This document shows, in pieces, positions 11,795-23,996 of a DNA stretch of 64,000 nucleotides. The DNA comes from Paratinospora sagittata (lineage: Eukaryota; Streptophyta; Magnoliopsida; Ranunculales; Menispermaceae), in NCBI GenBank assembly GCA_035771175.1, contig CM069603.1, positions 25,148,286-25,212,285 on the forward strand. The letters run 5' to 3'. Position numbers and translations under genes: made by a program. The notes below the pieces were generated by a model. The model made no database searches and was not told the DNA's origin. It was given only the letters and a program-made list of their open reading frames with translations. Numbering within the stretch: the stretch's first letter is position 1; each line of letters begins with the position of its first letter.

Positions 11795-13174
11795 AGGAAC
11801 ACTTCGGCAAGGACCCAACCAATGTCAAGGCAGTACTTCATGATGAGCCACCTTGATGAGAAAAGTGAAAGTCTAGCTAATGACTATAAAGAAGCGCTTG
11901 TTGGGAGGCAACCCAACCGGTTTGTTTTTATGTTTTGTTTCTTTTTAATAATTGTAGTTAGATGTTTAGTTTTTGTTTTTCACTAATGGTATACATTTTT
12001 GTCCTTTCTCAGGTTTTGATTCAAGTTTGGGGGTCCTCATAGTTGCCAAAAGTAAGAGCCATTGTGGAGCCTTCTACCCATATGGGCTAGGGAGTTTCAT
12101 TGCTATTCTCTTTTTATCTTGCTTTCTATATGTGGATGTTTTTGCATTGAGGACAATACATATTTTAAGTTTGGGGGGCATTTGAGCTTTTTGGTGTCGT
12201 TAGTGAGAATTTTAAAAACTTTTGTGAGAAATTTTTGTGAAAATTTTTGTTTTTATACATTTTGATCAATGAATAATTCCATATTCCATTATGAGCTTTG
12301 ATTTGATTTGATCTTGTATGGATGATCTAGGATAGGATTTGCACTCATTTTTAGTAAAACCCTTGGAAAACTAGATTGTACTTTTTAGTCTGTGTACTTG
12401 ATCTACTTAGCCATGTTTATTGGACATTCTCATTGACTTTTGAGCATGAAATTAGGACCATGAGTTCCACTTGCTCGCTTAAATCGAGATTATGCAAGTT
12501 AAGTACCTTTAGATCTCATTTTTAAACTGAACTCTATAACTTGTTTGATCTCTTCTTGAGGCGAAATCCTACGAATCACACCAAGAAAGATATGATTTAG
12601 GCCATTTTTGGATAGATTGAGCCATAAAGCCTACCTAACTATTATATTACCCCTAGTCACCCTATTTTGAGCCATTTACCCTGTTTATTGTCACCAAAAT
12701 TGATTAGCCAAGGCCTGTGATTAAATTTTCCTTGTTTTTACCTAAGCACTCTTAACTCCTTGAAAAATGTGAGTTGTGTTTGGTTTGAGTATTTTTGCAT
12801 GGGAAACTATGTGAATATTGGCTTTGGAATGAAAAAGTATGAGAAGGTGATAAAAAAAGGTTCAAAATGTGTGTTTCATGTGAAAAAGAAAAGAAAGAAA
12901 AAAATGAAGAATGAAAAGAATAAAAAGAAAAGAAAATTCAAGTTTCTTCATCTATGTATGGAAATGACTTAAGTTTGGGGGTGTATATGTGGGTAATGTG
13001 AATGAAAAATGTGAAAAATCTAGTTTTGGATAATATGTGGTTTTGGTTCATGTGTAAGGCATGGGATGTGTGCAAAATATATGTATCGAAGATGTTTTGG
13101 GTGTATTGAACTTAAATTTTATCCATTTTGACATACCTTTAACCCTTGGCCTTACATTACAAGCTTAACTTGTA
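11795..13174 (+). other. Non-coding 3' region of Athila-1
   Basis: Holds 'cgcttgttgggaggcaaccc' at about 11894, which also follows integrase in Athila-2 (near 42147), showing that pol was removed between protease and this tail. Three polypurine-like AAGTTTGGGGG motifs occur near 12022, 12164 and 12970. A lysine-codon-rich A/G tract lies near 12880-12945. No gene. Confidence 0.8.
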
Positions 13175-13845
13175 TTCTAGAGAGGAGATGGATCTTAACT
13201 TGAATATTATGGTTTAATATTATATTTTGTTTATTATCAATAAAATTTCCATAGTTTATTCATGATTTCATGTTCTTAATGCTTTCGGTTTCTTGGCCAT
13301 AAATCGAATGAGCTTAGACTTGGGAAGAGGTACTCGAGAGAGGGTTTTCTAGGTTGGAACCAAGGGATTATGACATGAAATCGTTGTAGAATCCAAAGGT
13401 TTACAATGTTTCATAAAGTTATAGGAAAATCACAGAGTTTAATGGGTTGTTAGGAATTAGGGTTTTATCGAGAGATTGAATCATAATCTTAACGATACGT
13501 TCTAATTCGGCACTCGAAAGAGGGAATTAGAGACGAGAGGATTTTGACTTATAGACTAGGAAATTGATTTGGTGATAAGCATGTCTAAATTACAAAATTG
13601 AAGGGTTAGGTGAAATCGTTTCTCTAAATATTCTCGTATATGTTGATCTTTCTCACAATTCGTTCAGTTTAATTAGTTTTATTTGTTAGTTAAATATTTG
13701 AATCCCCACAATTTGATTGCTAGATAAAGTTAGAAATTAGTGAAAATGGGAATTGGTGAGGTAAACAATCCCAGAGGACGACAACCCGATCTTCATCGGT
13801 TATTACTACTATCGTTCACCGTACACTTACGATTTTCAGTGAACA
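13175..13845 (+). repeat. Truncated 3' LTR of Athila-1
   Basis: Matches 8548-9207 of the 5' LTR closely, ending CAGTGAACA next to the TSD CCTAC. The first 870 or so bases of the LTR, including the promoter half, are absent. Confidence 0.9.
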
Positions 13846-13946
13846 CCTACGACGGCCGTCCCGCCCCGGCGTTCCGCACGCCGCCCCCCGTGGGGTTGGT
13901 GGTCCGGGGTGTGGGGTCGCCAAACAAAGTCTGTTGTCCGAACACC
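13846..13946 (+). other. GC-rich leader of the Tat element
   Basis: About 100 bp rich in C and G (ggccgtcccgccccggcg, then ggtccggggtgtgggg), unlike the AT-rich surroundings. It continues the sequence before 7662 across the Athila-1 insertion and leads to an ATG at 13947. Confidence 0.6.
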
Positions 13947-14720
13947 ATGAGTGAGAGTAACATCCAACCCCCTCAGGAGGATGCTGCAAACCAAGAACCA
14001 GTTCGCCAACTCCGTCGCAGGAGACCCCTTAGGGTATTGAGCCACCCAACTCTAACTTGGGAGCATTGAACAAGGGATGTGAATGGTGGTTAAGAAACTC
14101 AACAGAATGGCAGGGATCCTAGAGTGGATCGAGTAAGCCCATCATGCGATGCCTGCGAGTGGTGAATCCTTAGTGGTTGAAAACGAGTGTTGAGACGAAA
14201 ACGTTGTGAAGCCCGCATGAAACCTGACAGAACAAGATGAACAAAGTCATCTGGGCCTAGTAATCATGGAACAGTCTTCCACCTCCCGCATCCAAGAGTC
14301 AAGTAACAAGAAGTTTCCCCCAATGACATCGAAGATCAGTAGTGGTACGTGTAGGAGCAGATCTCGACCTTGGTTAACGTACAAAGGGGTATGTTTAACG
14401 CAGGGGCTGCGAACACCACCCGTCAACTAGACCCCACGACAATGAGGACAAGGGAATTAGCTTTAGACTATCCAAGTTGTGGAGGGATCAAGACCTTTGT
14501 CATCTATAAACGGGATCTTAGGGGAAGCGGAATTGCCCTTCGTGTATGAGATCCAAAATGCTACCCTACCCGACAGGATTAAAATTCCCTAGAAGGACTT
14601 ATACGACGGGAATAAGGATCTGGTCAATCACTTGACCAAGTATAACTCATTGATGAAGTTGTACGGAGTAATTGATCAGACCCTTTGTTTGACTTTCCAG
14701 CACACTTTGACCGACGCAAG
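13947..14720 (+). pseudogene. Tat gag, N-terminal part, decayed
   Basis: An ATG at 13947 opens a short frame (SESNIQPPQEDA..., ending 14069), then stops accumulate. From about 14535 the conserved Tat gag core is legible: FVYEIQNATLPDRIK, DLYDGNKDLVNHL and KYNSLMKLYGVIDQ, ending at QHTLTDA, where an Athila solo LTR is inserted. Gag of this lineage forms the virus-like particle. Many in-frame stops make it non-functional. Assignment rests on the order and spacing of these blocks. Confidence 0.8.
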
Positions 14721-16159
14721 TGATGCTTGCAAAACGCAAGTGTACTGTTGCCAAGTTATAATATAAACTGATGAGAATCGGGTATCGTCCTCAGGGTTTA
14801 AATTACTACACTAATTATATCGTTCCTAGCCCTAATTTTATCTAGAAAACCAGATTATGATGATCAGTGAACTAAATAATAATTAAACTAAAGCACTAAT
14901 TAAAATAGCAATTTATCATAATTTTTGTGGAGAAAAATCAATATTAAAAGCATCTAAAGATTAGATTTCACCTAATTATCAATTATGCAATTTTAGACAT
15001 GATTGTTATCAAATCCTTATTCAAGTTAATAAGTCAAAATCCTCTAATTTCTAACACCCTCTGTCGAATGCCGCGATAGAATCTATTTCCAAAACACTAG
15101 TTTTGATCTATCAATAAAAACCAATACATTAGCAATGCATTAAGGCTTGTGATTTTCCTACAACTTCATAAGACATCGCATATATGTCGATACTATGACC
15201 ATCCCATGTCATATTTCTCATATTCGAACCTAGATAGCCCTCTATCGAGTGCCGCCCCCCAAGTCTATGATCATTCGATCCGTGGCCAAGAAATCAAAAG
15301 CATTAAGCATGGAGAAATATAAATAAACTATAAATAATTCATTGATAATAAATAAAAACTAATGTTATTACATAATCTCTAATATAGGATCCATCTCATC
15401 TCTAGACTAACAAGTTAGTTCATAACTTGGAATAACAAAAACCAAAATATGTAGAGAAACAAGAAAATAAACATAAAAACCCAAACTAATTGCTATTAAA
15501 CTTATAAAATCCTCCTTGTCTCCAAGTCATCTTCTAGGCGTTCCCTTGCTCCTAGCTGCTGTTTTCTCTTCTCTAGTGTATTCTCCTCGAAAAACCCTAA
15601 ATTTTGATATATAATACTCCCCAAAGTCATTTGGAGTTCGAATTGGAAAGTAGGGAAAAATCCCAAAATAACTTGCTAAAATCGCAAGTTTTTTTTCCTT
15701 TAGCGCTGCGACGCTCATTTCCAGCGACGCAGCACTCAGAACCACAACTTCTTTTCTTTTCTTTTTTTTTGTTTCACCACCCCAACGCCGTGACGCTCAC
15801 TTTCAGCGCCGTGGCGCTCAGAACATTGCAATTCGCCTGATTTATTGTGGACTTAGCCAATTTTTTCCTCTTCTCGACTTTGGTTCTTCTTGCTTCTCTC
15901 TTGCACTTTCTTGTACATATGTTCATCATTCAAAACCATGACTAACATATCTAAATACCTACAAAACAAAGCAAATCAAATTAATAACACACTAAAATAT
16001 GAAATGGATCAAATCATAAACTAATAAACCAAATTAATGCCAAATTATCCTAAAATAATAATTGCATCAAAACTAACATAAACACATGAACTAATGCATA
16101 AAATGTCCTAAACCACACCTAAATAATTCTCTAAAACCTATCTAAATATGCAACTATCA
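14721..16159 (-). mobile_element. Athila-type solo LTR in Tat gag, minus strand
   Basis: On the minus strand it starts TGATAGTTGCATATTTAG and ends GCATCA. TSD is GCAAG (14716-14720) against GCAAC (16160-16164), one mismatch. It is the same subfamily as 38370-39877 and related to the Athila-2 LTR, whose start also reads GTTGCATATTTAG. It holds paired GCG/CGC boxes near 15702-15820. ORFs here are chance. Confidence 0.88.
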
Positions 16160-17060
16160 GCAACCTTGAGTTGTTTTCAATGGCTACTGCCCATATTTGA
16201 GTTGTTTTCGACCAGCTCGGACAATTGTTCATAAACCAGTTAGTGGGGCTTCACGAGACGAGGAAACCCTCCACGCACCTTCTGTCGGTCAAGTAAGGGA
16301 AAAATGAGCCCCTTAAGGACTACATAGCATTCACGCATGAAGCATCCCAGGTGGAAGGATATTAGCCCAACGTGAGGCTGACAGCTATAATGGTGGGACT
16401 TCTAGCAAGCAGATTCTAGTGGTCTTTAGCCAAGAGCCTAGCTAGAAGCTATGAAGAGTTTCTCATCCGAGAGAAGAAGCACATGAACAACGAAGAGATG
16501 AAGACAGCGAGGGATGTCCAAACAAAAGACGAGACACCCTCAAAGAAAAAAAAAAGAGAAAAAAGATAAAAGAAAGGCCTAGAGAACACCGGGTGCCCAC
16601 AAGGAGAACTCCGTTCTCAACGGGTTAGGTTGGCATACACCCCGCTCACCGTCCCCTGTCGAGTAGGTCCTTACAAAGGAAGAATGTCAAAACTTAATAC
16701 GGCTTTCACACCCTATGAGAGCAGAAACAGAATGAAGAAATCGGATGAAGTACTGCAAGTACCACCGTGACCACGGTCATAATACCGCTGATTGCTATGA
16801 CCTAAAGGACCAAATCAAAGACTTGATCAACCGAGGAGAGTTGAGGGAATATGCCACGAACGAGGCAACCCCTCCGGCACATAGAGACATGCCTCCCCGA
16901 CCCCCATTATGGGAGGATTAGTCTTGGGCGGCGATTCGAATAGGGCAAGGAAAACATACGCCCATAAGGCATAAAACCCACCCCTCGACTCACATTTCAT
17001 TTTTAGCACGAGGAAACAACCTCGAAATGACCCGCACATCATCACGTTCACTGATGACGA
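16160..17060 (+). pseudogene. Tat gag, C-terminal part with zinc-knuckle-like motif
   Basis: Continues gag after the solo LTR: NEPLKDYIAFTHEASQV (about 16303-16353), then the KKHMNNEEM-type helix near 16476. At about 16750-16840 the sequence reads [19 protein letters not shown], the characteristic His/Cys motif of Tat gag that binds nucleic acid, then [11 protein letters not shown] purine run at 16535-16575 marks a basic linker. Stops are scattered, so this is a relic. Confidence 0.8.
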
Positions 17061-17500
17061 CGTCTGCGAACTCCAATTCACACACCCAGACACCCTGGTC
17101 GTGACTTTGGACATTGCCAAAAATAAGGTTCTCAAACTATTGATCGACGGAGAACGTTCAGCGGACATATTGTTTAGCTCAGCCTTCAAGCGCATGAGCA
17201 TAAAGGACTCGTGCCTACAACCGTCGATAAAGCCCCTGATTGGGTTTACCGGCCACTTTGTTAACCCTGAGGGAATGATCACTTTACCTCTGATGGTAGG
17301 AGAGTTCCCATTTCAATCTATGGTGATGATCGATTGTCTGGTGGTAGACTGCCCCTCCAATTCAATGAGATCATCGGACGCCCGACCTTCAACGCATTAA
17401 AAGCAGTAGCATCGCATACCATCTAACCATGAAGCTCGCCGTAGGAGAAGGGACTAGGATCGTGCGAGGTGATCGAAAGGATTCAATTGAATGTTATGCA
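17061..17500 (+). pseudogene. Tat aspartic protease, frameshifted
   Basis: The stretch 17101-17400 reads LVVTLDIAKNKVLKLLID, then ERSADILF, GFTGHFVNPEGMITLP and MVMIDCLVVD, which is the retropepsin of Tat elements. The active-site triplet after LLI reads D-G-E instead of the usual D-x-G, so catalysis is probably lost. Near 17362 the frame shifts; the IIGRPTFNALKAV segment continues in another frame. After about 17500 similarity fades and RT is not found. Confidence 0.85.
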
Positions 17501-17726
17501 TTCGCTCTTCTTAAAGTGTGACTGACCGATGACAGAGGGGCGACACCACAAAGGGCCCAAGAAGACTTGAACAAGGTAGACCTTTAAAAACCGAAGGTTG
17601 TTTTCTACGTTCGGTGCAATGTACTCAGGGCCAAATAAGAAAAAACTCGAATAAGGCCCGGTGATGTATATGAGAAAATTAATAAATAAACTATGAATGA
17701 TATTTTGAAATTCTAAATAAAGTACT
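17501..17726 (+). other. Post-protease remnant of the Tat element
   Basis: AT-rich and without recognisable coding sequence. It joins, across the Sirevirus solo LTR, to 19921, where the minisatellite begins. Pol is missing here. Confidence 0.5.
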
Positions 17727-19920
17727 TGTTGGCCCAGATGTGTCCAAAAGGGGGGTGAATTGGACAATGACAGAATCCTTTCTTTAAAAAATAGTTAATA
17801 ATATTCAACAGGTTATGGCAGTATTCAGAGAACATGCAACAAGAAACAATATGTAATAGTACACAAAGGATTTATAGTAGTTCAGCCTCGCCTACATCCA
17901 CTACCTAACCTCCCAGTTAGGATTTTGTTCAAACTCTATTACCTGATCTCTTACGGGTGAGAATCAAACTGTTACACCTTCTAAACTTATGAGTATGAGA
18001 AAACTGTTATAACATGAGAAATACTTGCTCAAACCAAGTGACACACACAGTTACTTAATAATCTGAAATACAAGTATAGAGTTTTGATTCCTTTACCAAG
18101 AATCAACGAAATACTTACTGAGCTTTCCTTGAACCCTAGTTGACACTGATTCAACAGAAAATGTATTATGAAGATCGGTTGAAATACTGAAGGTTCCAAG
18201 CTATTCTTTTCTTCAATAGATTTGAGAAAGTTTTGTAATGAGAATCAATAAATCCCAAAGAGAAATGTATCAGAGTTTTCGCAAAATGATCAGAGTTTTT
18301 ACTGCGAAAATGATAGTAGAACTTTCAATTTTTTTTTCGCTCAGATAATTTCATAGATACTCAGTTGTATATATCAGTTGTTCTATATGCTCAAAAACTT
18401 GAAGTGCAGTATGTATAGATAGCACTTAATCTCGGTCTTCAAGAAAGTTTTTGGCGCTCAAATCCATTTAAAATCAAACATTCAAATTGTTTTACGGAAA
18501 TGGATTGATTTAGATAGTGCAAAAACACCTGAATCCTCTGTGCTTTCACAAAATAAAAAGCTCGGAAAATAGCACATGTTGGCACAGTTATCAGCTTTTT
18601 GACAGTATTGTGTGAGCGTCCTGACGCAGAACACACCGTTTTGTCGTTTCTGCCTTTGAGGGCGCTCCTAGAGTGTGAGCATCTTGATGGACTTGAAGAT
18701 TTTAAAAACCAGAAAACAATGAGGGCGCTAATTTGCTAGTAGCGTCTTGATGCGTGTTAAACACAAAAATCCCAGAAATATGTAAGTGCGCTAACGCACA
18801 ATCAACGTCTTGACGTATCATTTGGTTGGTTCTATGAGGGTACTCCTCGACGAGTAGCGTCCTGACATGAATAGAACACATTCCAACTATCACGACCCAT
18901 GACCAGTGATGTCATGACCGGCACGGAACCCCCGGTGTCCCGTCAGCCTCATATAAACAACCTAATAAACATAAATCTCATACAAGCATCAAACTATATG
19001 GACGTAATCTATTCATTAAGATAATTACATCTTCCAAAAATGAAAACCATAAAAGTCCATAAGTCCAAAATATACAAAACATACATAACCATAAATACAA
19101 CCCATCTATGTGTTAAGTATACATATAATAGGTGTTATTAATTGCATATTTTCCAAAATACAAAAATGTACAAACACCTACATCACCAAAAATACAAGTA
19201 GCGCTCCAAATTCAAGCCTTCCCCTTCCCCTACTTATCTGAACCTCAAATGATAAGAATGAGGAGTGAGCTACAACAAGCTCAGTGAATGTTTTCTACAA
19301 GTCAAAATGACGTCATCCTAGGGTACGGGCTTTACACCAACCTATACACCATCAGCATCCTAACATTCTATTAGAGTCCTAACATGCTGGCTCCTCACTA
19401 AGTGATTGACCATCACATGAGCGTCTTGATGAGCTGTTAGCGCCCTGATGGAGCACTGAAAACTGATTTTTGATTTTTGATATTTTTTGATCTTTTCAAA
19501 GCTCGATTAATCGGTTTAAAGCTCGATAAATTTGGATCAAACTAATCATTGAAAGATTCATCAAAAGTGATAAAAAACAAACAAAAATCCTTCAAAAACA
19601 AATTGATCAAAATGTTTTCCTTTTGAAACTCATGCAAATATGCAAATATGCATCATAAGTAGTGTCTGCTGAATCAAGTGACATTAGAGATTTTACAACC
19701 CTAAATGACTCTAAAAACATAAAGATTAAATCTCGAACGATCGTGGTTTTCAGTCTGAAAATTGTCTTGATAGCTCTTTCACCATGCATCATCGAACTTG
19801 AGCAATCTTCATGCATAATTGAATGTGCAATATATATGCAATAATATCTTAATGAGAATGTGGTTTGTAATCATCAAAATATCTTTTCTTGTACGGGACA
19901 TGAGGGCAACTAGATTAACA
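17727..19920 (-). mobile_element. Sirevirus-type solo LTR, minus strand
   Basis: The minus strand begins TGTTAATCTAGTTGCCC and ends GATGTGTCC...GGGCCAACA. TSD is GTACT (17722-17726) and GTATT (19921-19925), one mismatch. Its length without the inner insertion is about 1740 bp. It shares the CACGTCCC-type start and the GGGCCAACA end with the LTRs at 46696, 51726, 53675 and 55400. The conserved hairpin block (CCTAAC...GTTAGG) lies near 17905-17922. Repeated 'gcgtcctga'-type boxes occur near 18610-18870 and 19415-19455. Confidence 0.9.
18888..19336 (-). mobile_element. 449-bp internally deleted chromovirus solo LTR
   Basis: Flanked by TSD CCAAC (18883-18887 and 19337-19341). On the minus strand the first 40 or so bases (TGTAAAGCCCGTACCC...) match the start of the 3034-bp solo LTR at 60524, and the remainder matches that LTR's final 400 bp. 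The terminal CA has decayed to TA. A complete TSD around both ends shows that it inserted as a retroelement and lost its middle, before or after insertion. Confidence 0.85.
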
Positions 19921-19931
19921 GTATTGTGCCC

Positions 19932-20108
19932 AATACACGTATCGAATAGCAAAGGTCGTAAGCCCAATGTGAGCTATACACGTATCAAAATAGCAAAGGC
20001 CATAGGCCTAACGTGAGCTATAAATGCATCAATAACAAAGGTTGTAGGCCCAACATGAACTATACACGTATCAAATAGAAAAGGCCATAGGCCCAATATA
20101 AGCTACGC
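19932..20108 (+). repeat. Minisatellite, four copies of a 42-45 bp unit
   Basis: The unit resembles 'tacacgtatcaaatag' + 'aaaggccataggcccaac' + 'gtgagcta'. Four diverged copies are followed by a degenerate fifth near 20109-20140. Minisatellites between pol and the 3' LTR are common in the Tat/Ogre group, which fits the surrounding element. Confidence 0.85.
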
Positions 20109-20630
20109 GTGCATCGAGTAACAGAGATAACGAGCGGCTTAAGCGAACAAAACTTATAAGGCCCGCGAATCATGCCGATAAAAGAGCTGCAGAACCTATT
20201 CCTTCATATGCACGAGATAACAATAAAAATGAGGGTAGAAAAGTAAGACGATCAAAGGGGCTTGACCGCAACTTAGCCAAACTGCCCCCCGAGAAGACAA
20301 GGCAACAATAGATCTCTACAAGAAAAAAGAACCAAGAACAAATAGTGGAGAGACAAGCCATCCCCAGCAACAACTAAAAGGATACAAAGGTAAGAGTACA
20401 GAAACACATAGTTAAACATGTCCACATACATATAGAGACTATCTTATACAAACAAGCATGAAGTTTAGATTCATAATCCAAAGGTGTCAACATTAAAAAC
20501 ACCATTAAAAGTCGTTAGTAAAGTTAGGGCCACAAACATTCAACCCTCCAACCAAAGTTAACACATAATCCAAGTAAAGCAATGACCAAAACAATGAAAA
20601 ATATTAGCCTATATCCTTAAGGTCCCTAAG
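20109..20630 (+). other. Non-coding Tat sequence between minisatellite and solo LTR
   Basis: No recognisable coding region. It ends at CTAAG (20626-20630), the TSD of the next insertion, and continues at 33589. Confidence 0.5.
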
Positions 20631-22806
20631 TGTGGCTACCCCGACCACTATCCCCTACGAGATAGCATGCAAAATGTCGGGGCTGGATGCTCGGTGTAAG
20701 TATCCCCAACCATCCCATTCCATTCATGGAATGATCGAGACCCTACAAGTCGTAGTACAATATCAAACACCTATAGGTACCTGTGACAGTTCTATTATCC
20801 ACAACTAAAATCCATAACAATCCACAATAAAAGAACTACAAAATACAAGATGTTCATATCACGTAGTCCATCAACCTCAAAAGTCCAACATGCATAAGTC
20901 TAAGGCCACAAGGCCATCACCATAGTGTTTATACATCCTCACAACTAAGTTATCCATGTGGGTTAGGAGTTATAAGTGTGTACTTAAGTGCTCAAAATAA
21001 CAAAGTCAAGTACATATGTCATACATATCTACAACGTATACAAAACACTCATTCCACACTCACATCCACAAATCTTAACTCTGCAGTGGCTAGATCCTCA
21101 AGCAGTGATAACTCTCTTACCTTTGTCTAAGGGACCTTGAAAAGGGAAATAGAGTGAGCCAACTATGTCTAATGAATAGCCTTCAAATATGCCATTAGTT
21201 ACTCATCGATATAAGAACTATGTATGCACGAATGATGTTCATGAATATACAAAACATACAATACATAACACAAGAAGCATCCATAATACCATTATGCAAG
21301 TTAAATCCATTCACATTTCTTTGTTCTAGTTCAAGCTTCCGCTATATTAACCAACAAATCAGTCCTCCCATGTCAGGGTATAGCTTCCTCTCAAAGATCA
21401 TCCATCACACATAATGATCCTCCCTGGCGAGGCGTTAAGACAACTTAAAGCCATTTGGGGTACTACAGGACATAGAACATTGAAAATCCCACCTGTGGAA
21501 GGTCCTACCGTGCCTCTAGAAAACCTAGCCTCATCTAGAGAGCCAATGAATACCAAACCACAGGGTTTTACACACATGCAGTTTCACAATAAACCAATTC
21601 ATGATTTTCAGCATACACATATAATTTGATAAGATGACATAGAAGATATACATAAGGAACAACTACTCACAACCAAGCCACGCAAGCAATGCTATCCACA
21701 CATGGTATCCAACACACTATCAAATCCAATTAAGATCCTGTAAAACATGTCAATGCACATATACATATCAATTCATGGTCAACACACACAACTCATATCC
21801 AATTTCCCAACATAGCCAATTAGGCCCATACACATTCTAATCCAATCATAAATCTCAATTGCCATGTCACAGGCACCACATATGCCCAATATTATGATGC
21901 AAGCCCGTCACTTAGGCCTAGGTCTCTACATGGTCATCATAGGCCAATTTCATCATAAATCAATCTAATTCATGCCAAATTAGTCACCATTCACAAAGAT
22001 CCCCAATTCATATCAAGTTACAACATAAGCCCCAAAATTGGAAAATTCTCTACAATATGCCAACATGGCTAATTTGAACTAACTAACATGCACATCATGG
22101 AAAAACCCAAATTAGCACCATAAATCATCTAAGCATGCTAACTTAATCCACTAGGTCACATGCAACCACTATGGAATACCCTAGTGTTGATGTAACTACT
22201 CTCACCCAATTTTGTTTTGATGATTACAAACAACATACCTATGTTATCTAATCTCTTTGACGTAGTTGTTTCAGTGCAAACTAGATATATCTAATGGATT
22301 TAACTGCAATGTCAAAGCATGTGGAAGGAACAGTACTTCACGAAGATTCGAGAGCTTCATGGTTGTATTACTTTACTAGAATCTTAGTGTTGTAGAATAA
22401 CTGTTACTTGTTCCAACCACACATGATTTGCATCTCTTCAAAAATCATTCATATAGTTTAATACACATATGCATATACATTACTATATGATTAATCGTGC
22501 ATTCACTTTTTTTAATTTAATAATAATGCTATCGCTTAGTCATAATTTTTTATCATACATATAATGTTCAGTGTTTAACATGCATCTATCTTGTCAACTT
22601 TGCACGGTTTTATTATCTCACATGTTATGTACTTATTGCTTTTATCATTGGTTTAATCGATTAGATTGCTCATGTTTTAACTGTGTTAATTATACCTTAA
22701 TCGTGTCCAAAATGTTTTAAAATGTTCTTAAAATGTTAGTCTATGTTTTTGGCAATGTCTTAAACCCAAAATGATAAAAAATCAAGTCTCTTTCACTTGT
22801 TAGTGA

Positions 22807-23055
22807 AGGAATGCGCTCCTATAATGAGGAACACGCTCCTGAGCTTTTTCTCGAGACTCAATGATTTTTTATCAGGGTTAAGGAACGCGCTCCTTAAAGG
22901 AGGAACGTGCTCTTGTTGCCAAGGGAAAAATGTGAAAAATTTAAGAGTTAGTGGTTTTTGTTGAAGGAACTTGTTTCTATGCCCAATAGAGGAAATCTGA
23001 GACTTTTTAGATTTCAAACCAGAAACGCGTTCATGTGTTAAGGAAGGCGTTCCTT
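22807..23055. promoter_or_regulatory. Array of CG-rich dyads in the Sirevirus-I LTR
   Basis: Copies of a palindrome-like box, about AGGAACGCGCTCCT, lie at 22807, 22827, 22881, 22901, about 22964, 23021 and 23041. The same array is in the 3' LTR (31106-31425). Its place upstream of the TATA box suggests enhancer or repressor binding sites. That role is inference; the repeats are seen. Confidence 0.75.
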
Positions 23056-23996
23056 TGCCTCGGTGTGGTAATTTTCTTGCTCTATGTAGAGCAACTTTTG
23101 CAAAATCAAGAAAACTTGTGCAATTTTCTCTACATTATTTATACTCGTCCTAAAAAAGTTCTTAATCCATTTAATCCTTTATTCAAGGAAAAAGTTCACT
23201 TCATTTGTGTTTTTGATTCAATCTTTTGAAGAGTTCTCCTAACCATTCCAAAATTTTTGAGAAACTAAAAAGGAGTTCTAGAGTGTTGATCAAGGTGTTC
23301 TTAAGTGTTTTTCATCACATACTCGTTGTTCTTAATCATTCTTGGAAGAGAAAACTCTCAACCACATACACCTTGGAGAATCGACGATCTTCATCTTACC
23401 TAAGTTGGGTAACTTTTCTTTTAGATTCTAGTGTTTGTGCTTTGAGTAGAAACAATTTTTATTGCTTGTTTTTAACATATTATCAAAATTGTTTTTCTCT
23501 ATTGTGTGAAACCATACTTGCGCTTTTATCTTGTATTATCTTTATAATGGTTTCATGTGGTTTGATTAACGTCGATTCTTGTGCTTAATACGTATAATGT
23601 TTGAATCAATTGTTTTGATCATAACTTGTGTATATTGATTCACATGCTTGAACATTGATTATTTTGAATCGATAAGTTTTGATCAACAACTTGCATATTG
23701 ATTCTTGTGCTTCATTAATCATACTTAAAATCAATATTTAGAAATACATGTATGCATACAATTCTTGAACTTGCACAAATATACTTTGAATCGGTTGCTT
23801 GTATTTTTGAGAAACTATTTCAACATTGCACTTCATTTAAAATCATAGTGGTTGGAATAGTGATTGTTGATTCATTCAAGATTGTAAGCTTAAATTGTTG
23901 AGAGTGTTGTTATTCACTTCTCTATATCGTTGTAATCTTGATGTATTGTTGACTTGGTTAAGTCAACCGGTACATTACCTTATTTGTACGACACGT

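Larger units (their letters stand above)
7662..13845 (+). mobile_element. Athila-1: non-autonomous Athila-type element with gag-protease only
   Basis: Bounded by TSD CCTAC (7657-7661 and 13846-13850). Order: 5' LTR 7662-9207, tRNA-Asp primer site, gag-protease 9451-11794, non-coding tail, and a 5'-truncated 3' LTR of about 670 bp. No RT, RNase H or integrase remains between the protease and the tail that normally follows integrase. The element is 6184 bp, well short of the roughly 10-12 kb expected for autonomous Athila elements. Confidence 0.92.

Noticed and set aside
12760..12972. Lys-rich frame after Athila-1 protease
   Set aside because: Purine-rich low-complexity sequence in the non-coding tail.
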